Shown here in pieces: positions 58,520-64,000 of a stretch of 64,000 nt of DNA. How positions within the stretch are numbered: the first letter of the stretch is position 1; each line of letters begins with the position of its first letter. A model generated the notes under the pieces. The model was given only the letters and a program-made list of their open reading frames with translations, searched no databases and was not told the DNA's origin. Both the position numbers and the translations under genes were made by a program. This DNA is from Dehalococcoidia bacterium (GTDB lineage: Bacteria; Chloroflexota; Dehalococcoidia; Bin125): contig JAJDWB010000002.1 in NCBI GenBank assembly GCA_022825855.1, forward strand, positions 124,001 to 188,000. The letters run 5' to 3'.

Positions 58520-61500
58520 ATGGGCGGTATCTTCAGCTCTCTTCCGACGGCATTGCGGATCGCCGTGCGGCGGCTCAACGGCAACCGGCGGCTGATGGCG
58601 GCCGTCTCCGTCGGTGTGATCCTCGCCGTCGCGTTGATGGCCTCGACCTCGATCTACCGCAACGCGCTGCAGGATCTCGGCCTGCAGACCGATCTGCGCC
58701 GCGTCTCCGACGCGGAACTCGACGTGCGCGTGCTCAACGCCGCGCACGGACTCTCGGGCGGGCTTGCCGAGCAGTCCTTCAACGTGATCGACCGGCGCCT
58801 GCGGATCCCGCAGGAGTACATCGCCAGCACCGAGAAGTCGCTGACCTCGGCCACGTTCTTCATGACCGAGGTCGGCGGTATCCCGCCCGACGAGGATCCG
58901 CGCGACCGGGCACGGGTGCTGTGGTTCGAGAGCGTGCGCGAGCACATCGAACTGGTCGAAGGTGCGTGGCCGGATCCGGCGGCCCCGGCCACGCCGGACG
59001 AACCGCCGACGATCGACGTGGCGATCGGCGAGGAGGCCGCCGCGGCCGGCGGGTTCACTCTGGGCGAGACGCGCGATGTTCACGCCTCCTGGCGCGACGA
59101 CGCCCTGCCGATGACGATCCGCGTCGTGGGCATCGTGCGTCCGATCGATTACACCGAGCGCTACTGGGGCGTGCGCCGCGATCACTTCCAGGTGCCGGTC
59201 GAGAAGACCGACGCGTTTGCCTTCTTCGCTCCGGAGGAGACCCTGATCGGCGCGATGGCCGGTTACATGCCCGAGCTGCGGGCGCGGCTCGAAGTCCAGG
59301 CCCAGGTCGATCGCGCCGCGTTCGACTCAGACGAAGCGGGTCTCGCCGCCGTCCGCTTTCGCGCCGCGTTCGAGGCGATTGCCAAGGAGATCGATCGATC
59401 GCGGGTCGAGACCGAAGTCGTCAACGTGCTCAACGATTACGAGACCAAGGAGTTCTTCTCCTCGATCCCGCTGCTCGTGCTGACGCTGCAGATCGTGGGC
59501 ATCGTGCTGTTCTACCTGGTGCTCGTTTCGACCATGGTCGTCGAACGCCAATCGGCCGAGGTTGCGTTGCTCAAGTCGCGCGGCGCGGGTCTGGGCCACA
59601 TCATGTCGATCTCGACCCTGGAGGGCATCCTGCTGGTTGCGCTGGCGCTGGGCCTGGGGCCATTGGTTGCGCGTGAAGCGATTGCCCTGCTCGGCTTCAC
59701 GCCGGCATTCGAGGGGCTGACCGGCGGCGCGCGGCTGAGCGTCGAGCTCAACGGCGAGGTCTACATCTGGGCCGCGATCGGCGCGGTGCTGAGTTTCGTC
59801 GCGCTGATCTGGCCGGCCTGGCGGTCGAACCGCGCCACGGTCGTGCATTACGCCCGCTCGACCTCGCGGCCGCAGGACAAGCCGATCTTCCAGCGTTACT
59901 ACCTCGACCTGGTCGTGGTCGGCGTGGGCGCGCTGCTGTTTTTCCAGCTCCAGGAATCGGGTTCGCTGGTCACCGAGGACCTGTTCGGCGGGCTGCAGCA
60001 GGATCCCTTGCTGTTGATCGCGCCGGCCGTCTTCGTCGTTACCGTGGCGGTGCTGTTCCTGCGTCTCTTCCCGCTCCTGCTCAGCGCCTTCGGCGGCATC
60101 GCCCGGGTCCTGGGCGGCGCGTCGATGCAGATGGTGCTCTGGCACCTGACCCGCGCGCCGGTCCAGCCGGGACGCCTCGCCCTGCTGCTGATCATGGCGA
60201 CCTCGCTGGGCATGTTCGGGGGCACCTTCGGCGCGACGCTGGACAAGTCGTTCGACGATCGCGCCTCCTATCAGTCGGGGGCGCAACTGCGCCTGGCCGA
60301 CATCCGCAGCGCCGGCGCGTCGGTGCAGATGCTCGAGGAGGACCTGGCCGACGCGCCGGGGATCGCCAACTCCTCCTTCGTCGTGCGCACCAACGCCTCG
60401 TTCTCGCGGGGCGCGCTCGACGTCACCGACGCGACCGTGCTCGGCGTCGATCCCGAGTCCTTCTCCGATGTGCTCTGGTACCGCGAAGACTTCGCGCTCG
60501 ACGACATCAGCTCGCTCGTCGACCGGGCCAGCGGGCCCGAGTTCGAAGTGGAAGAGATCACGATCCCGGCCGAGGCGACCTATGTCGGTATGTGGTTCTG
60601 GCTGCCCGAGACCAGCGGCGTGATCATTCCCAGCCTGCGCATGGTCGACGCGCAGGGGCGCTACCGCGACGTGCAGCTCGTCGGACTGCCGCGCGGCCGC
60701 GGCTTCGGCATCGGCGCGCAACAGGAGGAGGGCTGGCGTTTCCTCTACGCGGACCTCAGCCAGGGCTCCGGCGCGCCGCACATCGGTCCCTGGTTGCTGC
60801 AGGGCATCTCGATCCGCACCGCCGGCCGGACCAACTTCTCCGGCACCGTCGGCTACGACGCGGTCCAGTACAGCACCCAGACGCGGATTCCCGAAGACAT
60901 CATCGAGATCGGCTTCGACAACGGCGTGATCGTCGAGAGCTTCGAGCAGCAGGGACGCTGGACCGTGCTGACCGACACCTCGCGCAGCGGTCCCCTGCCC
61001 GACGACGCGCGGTTGACCCCGGATCAGGCCTACGAGGGCGAGTTCGGGATGCGCTACGTCTGGAACCGCGACGTGCGTACGGGCCTGCCGCGCGGCGTGC
61101 GGCTGGCCGGTCCCGACGCGCCGGTGCCGGTCGTCGTCAGCCGCAACTTCCTCAATGAGGCTTCGCTCGACGTTGGCTCCGTGATCCGGCTCAACATGTC
61201 GAGCGTTTATGTGCCGGTCGAGATCGTCGGCAGTTTCGACCTCTTCCCGACCTGGGATCCCGAGGACGCGCGCTCGCTGATCATCGCCAACCGCGACTAC
61301 CTCTTCTACCGCGTCAACCGCAATCCGGCCACGATCGGCGCGCTGTCGCCCAACGAGGTCTGGATTGAGCCGACCGGCGACGACGGCCTGCGCCAGCTTC
61401 GCACCTGGCTCGAGGTCACGCCGCCCTGGCGGCACGACGCCTTCGACGTCGACGCGATCCGCAACCTGCAGGACGAGGACCCGCTCGTCGCCGCCGGTTG

Positions 61501-61921
61501 GGAGGGTCTGCTCTTCCTCACCTTTATCGCGATCGTGCTGCTCGCCGCGCTGGGCTTCCTCGTCGCCTCGGTGCTCGTCGCCCAGCAGCAGCAGGGCGAG
61601 TTCGCCGTGCTGCGCACGATGGGCTTCTCCTTACCTCAAGTGCTGCTGGTCGTGGGGATCGAGAAGATCCTGATCATCGCCGTCTCGATGGCGTTGGGGA
61701 CGGCCGTCGGACTGCAACTCGGCACGATGATGCTGGAGTTCGTGGGATTCGTCGAAACCGGCGAGACCGTCCTGCCACCCTTTGTCACCGTCACCGACTG
61801 GGCCACCATCGGCGGCGCCTACAGTGTGCTCGGTCTCGTCTTCCTCGGCGCGATCGGGATCATCGTCGCGCTCTACATGCGCATGACGATCGGCCAGATC
61901 CTCCGCATCGGCGCGGACTAG
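58520..61921 (+). CDS. Large FtsX-type ABC permease, paralogue
   Basis: A 1133-residue membrane protein with the same plan as the divergent gene: an N-terminal helix at about residues 29-47, an outer domain, helices near 325-345, 370-400, 415-440, 480-495 and 510-530, then 545-575, an outer domain with LDVTDATVLGVDPESF, and C-terminal helices near 1000-1020, 1040-1070 and 1090-1115. The coupling segments ERQSAEVALLKSRGAGLGHIM and QQQGEFAVLRTMGFSLPQVLL are FtsX-type. The pair could form a heterodimeric lipoprotein, lipid or peptide exporter with an ATPase encoded elsewhere. Confidence 0.82.
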   Translation: MGGIFSSLPTALRIAVRRLNGNRRLMAAVSVGVILAVALMASTSIYRNALQDLGLQTDLRRVSDAELDVRVLNAAHGLSGGLAEQSFNVIDRRLRIPQEYIASTEKSLTSATFFMTEVGGIPPDEDPRDRARVLWFESVREHIELVEGAWPDPAAPATPDEPPTIDVAIGEEAAAAGGFTLGETRDVHASWRDDALPMTIRVVGIVRPIDYTERYWGVRRDHFQVPVEKTDAFAFFAPEETLIGAMAGYMPELRARLEVQAQVDRAAFDSDEAGLAAVRFRAAFEAIAKEIDRSRVETEVVNVLNDYETKEFFSSIPLLVLTLQIVGIVLFYLVLVSTMVVERQSAEVALLKSRGAGLGHIMSISTLEGILLVALALGLGPLVAREAIALLGFTPAFEGLTGGARLSVELNGEVYIWAAIGAVLSFVALIWPAWRSNRATVVHYARSTSRPQDKPIFQRYYLDLVVVGVGALLFFQLQESGSLVTEDLFGGLQQDPLLLIAPAVFVVTVAVLFLRLFPLLLSAFGGIARVLGGASMQMVLWHLTRAPVQPGRLALLLIMATSLGMFGGTFGATLDKSFDDRASYQSGAQLRLADIRSAGASVQMLEEDLADAPGIANSSFVVRTNASFSRGALDVTDATVLGVDPESFSDVLWYREDFALDDISSLVDRASGPEFEVEEITIPAEATYVGMWFWLPETSGVIIPSLRMVDAQGRYRDVQLVGLPRGRGFGIGAQQEEGWRFLYADLSQGSGAPHIGPWLLQGISIRTAGRTNFSGTVGYDAVQYSTQTRIPEDIIEIGFDNGVIVESFEQQGRWTVLTDTSRSGPLPDDARLTPDQAYEGEFGMRYVWNRDVRTGLPRGVRLAGPDAPVPVVVSRNFLNEASLDVGSVIRLNMSSVYVPVEIVGSFDLFPTWDPEDARSLIIANRDYLFYRVNRNPATIGALSPNEVWIEPTGDDGLRQLRTWLEVTPPWRHDAFDVDAIRNLQDEDPLVAAGWEGLLFLTFIAIVLLAALGFLVASVLVAQQQQGEFAVLRTMGFSLPQVLLVVGIEKILIIAVSMALGTAVGLQLGTMMLEFVGFVETGETVLPPFVTVTDWATIGGAYSVLGLVFLGAIGIIVALYMRMTIGQILRIGAD

Positions 61922-61930
61922 GATCTGCGG

Positions 61931-63382
61931 TTAACCGCCGCCGCCGCCTCCGCCGCCGGCCCCACCGCCGCCGCCCGCGCCCAACCGCTCCTCGGCGACG
62001 CTGTGCTGCGGCGCCGGACGCGTCGCCAGATCGATCGGCCGGATCGCCGCCGCTACCGACGCCGCCGTCTGCCGTACCGCCTCCTGCGCCATCCGCCGGC
62101 CCTCTTCGACGATCCCGCCGTGGTGAATCACCGAGCGGATGCGCGGCAGCACGAGTACCGCGATCATGATCAGGGCAAAGATGATCCCGGGGCCGATCAA
62201 GAGCAGACGGATGCTGATGTAGTCGGCCGCCAGCCCGTTGACCAGGATCATCACCGCCATGATCCCGCCGGCGAACATCATGTAGAGGCTCATCACCCGT
62301 CCCCGCACCGCGTCGGGCAGGACCGCCTGGATCATCGCCGAGGTCAGCGCCATGAACATCGCCTGGCTCGCCCCGGCAATCACCCCGCCGATCAGCGCGA
62401 GCAGCATCGTATCCGCGAACCCGACCCAGACCAGCGACAGTCCGGAGAACACGCCGACCACGAGGAACACGCGGCCGCGCACTCGTCCCGCCGGCATCAT
62501 CGAGAGCACAATCGTCGACGTGAACGCCCCGCCTCCGATCGCCATCAGCATGTAGCCGTACTCCGCCTGTCCGCCGCCCAGGATCAGGTCGGCGTAGGCG
62601 GGCAGCAGCGAGAAGTCGAACGCCATCGTGAACATGCAGTGCAGCGAGACCATGATGATCATCAGCCGCACCGACGGCGCCTGGCCGAGATAGCGCAGAC
62701 CGACTCGCACGTTCTGCGCCGTATCGCGCAGGATCCCGTGCGTGCTGCCCGCGATCCCGCCGGTCGAGCGCGTCGTCATCCGCGTCATCTGCAGGATCGA
62801 CAGCCCCAACAGGAGCGCCGTTGCGATGAACACCCACTCGGCGCCGTAGTCCTTGATGATCGGGCCCGCCACCGGACCGATCACTTTGGAGCCGAACTGC
62901 ATCATCGAGGCCATCGTCACGGCGCTGAGCAGCGCGTGCATCTTGATCGTGTTTGGCAGCAGCGCCTGCTGGGCCGGCATCTCTGCCGAGCGGATGATCC
63001 CAGAGAACAGCGTGACCAGGACCAGGTTCCACATCGCCAGTTCGCCCGAGAAGGCGAGATAGGCCAGCACCAGCGCGCAAAGCGCCGCGCCCACGCGCGA
63101 GATGATCACGATCCGCGCGCGATCAAACCGATCAGCCAGCGCGCCGCCGATCGGCGCCAGCACCCAGGGACCGATCGCCGCGAACGTCACGATCCCGGTG
63201 CCCGAGGGATTGCCGGTCAGGTCGTAGGCCAGCCAGCCCCGAGCCGTGATCATCGCCCACAGCGAGATCGCCGACAGCCCCGCCGCATAGAACATGCGCC
63301 GGTACTCGAGGTACGCCATCGCCGGGAAGACGCGAAGCAGCACTCCCGGCTGCCCAGCCCCTGCCTCGACCTGTTGACTCAT
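61931..63382 (-). CDS. MFS transporter, EntS-like, with poly-Gly tail
   Basis: A 483-residue 12-helix major-facilitator transporter of the MFS_3 (enterobactin-exporter-like) type. It has AAGLSAISLWAMITARGWL in helix 1, the GGALADRFDRARIVI loop 2-3 motif, and IRSAEMPAQQALLPN after helix 4. Later come VLPDAVRGRVMSLYMMFAGG and ADYISIRLLL. The last 16 residues are almost all Gly with one Ala, after an Ala/Arg-rich tail, which is unusual. It is convergent with the permease paralogue. The exported substrate is not known. Confidence 0.85.
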   Translation of the reverse strand: MSQQVEAGAGQPGVLLRVFPAMAYLEYRRMFYAAGLSAISLWAMITARGWLAYDLTGNPSGTGIVTFAAIGPWVLAPIGGALADRFDRARIVIISRVGAALCALVLAYLAFSGELAMWNLVLVTLFSGIIRSAEMPAQQALLPNTIKMHALLSAVTMASMMQFGSKVIGPVAGPIIKDYGAEWVFIATALLLGLSILQMTRMTTRSTGGIAGSTHGILRDTAQNVRVGLRYLGQAPSVRLMIIMVSLHCMFTMAFDFSLLPAYADLILGGGQAEYGYMLMAIGGGAFTSTIVLSMMPAGRVRGRVFLVVGVFSGLSLVWVGFADTMLLALIGGVIAGASQAMFMALTSAMIQAVLPDAVRGRVMSLYMMFAGGIMAVMILVNGLAADYISIRLLLIGPGIIFALIMIAVLVLPRIRSVIHHGGIVEEGRRMAQEAVRQTAASVAAAIRPIDLATRPAPQHSVAEERLGAGGGGGAGGGGGGGG

Positions 63383-63502
63383 CAGCTACCGCCTGAATCG
63401 CGCAATCCACCGCATGTTACGGCTTCTCGAACGTTCGTGAACTGACCTGAGGGTACGCTATCCGCGAACGATCTCACGCCCCACTCCAGAGCAGGCACGC
63501 CC

Positions 63503-64000
63503 ATGACCTCCCAGGACCACCTCCGCGAACGATCCAGCGTCCTCGTCGACGGACCCAACCGCGCCGCCGCGCGCTCCCAGCTCTACTCCGTCGGCTACGA
63601 CGACGAGGCGCTCTCCAAGCCGCTGGTCATGGTCGCCCACAACTGGATCGGGACCATGCCCTGCAACTTCTCCCACCGCGAGCTGGCCCAGGACGTGATG
63701 CGAGGCATCCGCGAGGCCGGCGGCACGCCGATGGAAGTCAACACTGTCTCGATCTCCGACGGCATCACGATGGGCACCGAGGGAATGAAAGCCTCGCTCA
63801 TCTCGCGCGAGATCATCACCGACTCGATCGAGCTCTGCGCCGTCGGCTACGCCTTCGACGCCGCCGTCGTGATCTGCGGCTGCGACAAGACGATCCCGGC
63901 CGCCGCCATGGCCATGGCCCGGATCAACATCCCCGCGGTAGCCCTCTACTCCGGCTCGATCGCGCCCGGACGCCACCACGACGGCCGCGACCTGACCATC
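63503..64000 (+). CDS. ilvD: Dihydroxy-acid dehydratase, N-terminal part (runs off the window)
   Basis: The first 166 residues of a dihydroxy-acid dehydratase, which makes 2-oxo acids in valine, isoleucine and leucine synthesis with a Fe-S cluster. MVAHNWIGTMPCNFSHRELA and AAVVICGCDKTIPAAAMAM contain the cluster Cys residues, and the ISDGITMGTEGMKASLISREIITDSIEL stretch is typical. ATG 63503 gives the family N-terminus. The gene is incomplete because the window ends. Confidence 0.93.
   Translation, partial: MTSQDHLRERSSVLVDGPNRAAARSQLYSVGYDDEALSKPLVMVAHNWIGTMPCNFSHRELAQDVMRGIREAGGTPMEVNTVSISDGITMGTEGMKASLISREIITDSIELCAVGYAFDAAVVICGCDKTIPAAAMAMARINIPAVALYSGSIAPGRHHDGRDLTI

Noticed and set aside
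59327-61435. 702-residue open frame on the minus strand
   Set aside because: It is antisense to the FtsX paralogue and has no recognisable domain; composition is that of a shadow frame.
1-64000. CRISPR array, transposase or integrase
   Set aside because: No regularly spaced 24-37 bp repeats, no DDE or tyrosine-recombinase gene and no terminal inverted repeats were found.

Overview
The window is a high-GC, gene-dense bacterial chromosome segment with about 60 protein-coding genes, short intergenic gaps, many 1-4 nt overlaps and frequent GTG starts. The gene mix suggests a member of the Chloroflexota, perhaps a Dehalococcoidia/SAR202-type lineage. It combines SsuD-like flavin monooxygenase, several crotonases and short-chain dehydrogenases, a CaiB-type CoA transferase, EtfBA with a membrane EtfD, AddAB-type recombination nuclease, ThyX and a family-5 uracil-DNA glycosylase. 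This assignment is an inference from gene content; no rRNA is present to test it. No tRNA, CRISPR array, prophage or transposase was seen. Layout: 1-6.6 kb holds small catabolic and housekeeping genes (crotonase, SDR, VOC proteins, LLM monooxygenase, ArsI/CadI-like lyase, UdgB glycosylase, pyrE, lepB). 6.6-11.8 kb is a tetrapyrrole operon (sirC-hemC-cobA/hemD-hemB) preceded by a beta-propeller glycosidase-like gene. 11.8-23.6 kb is a DNA replication and repair block (dnaN, a small unknown, addB, addA, holA) followed by a solitary OppD-type ATPase and lexA. 23.8-29.6 kb carries LmbE, Nudix and zinc-ribbon proteins, a CbiB-like membrane protein, a cupin, a dienelactone hydrolase and a CoA transferase. 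29.6-32.3 kb is an accessory island: a non-coding T-rich stretch with 10-bp phased repeats, then a cytosine-5 methyltransferase, a Vsr-like endonuclease and a putative PD-(D/E)XK restriction enzyme, all on the minus strand. 32.3-41.2 kb has an MBL-fold hydrolase, a VOC protein, thyX, a transglycosylase-like protein, an SCP2-like protein, an SDR, a penicillin acylase homologue and two crotonases separated by a tandem pair of small paralogues. 41.2-47.5 kb is a fatty-acid oxidation electron route: acyl-CoA synthetase, the membrane Fe-S reductase EtfD, EtfB and EtfA. 47.6-54.7 kb has a DinB-fold protein, coaE and a MoxR/CbbQ AAA ATPase plus giant CbbO/NorD-type VWA protein with a metallophosphoesterase between them. 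54.9-61.9 kb is a divergent pair of very large FtsX-type permeases without an adjacent ATPase. The end holds an MFS exporter and the 5' part of ilvD. Several intergenic gaps carry hairpin repeats. One two-hairpin repeat family occurs at 27.5 and 50.65 kb with sequence changes that preserve pairing. A 10-bp-period TCAG(A/G)TTT array occurs at 29.76 and 54.14 kb. These repeats, the methyltransferase/Vsr/nuclease island, the CbbQ/CbbO cluster without a visible client and the divergent giant permeases are the least explained parts of the window.
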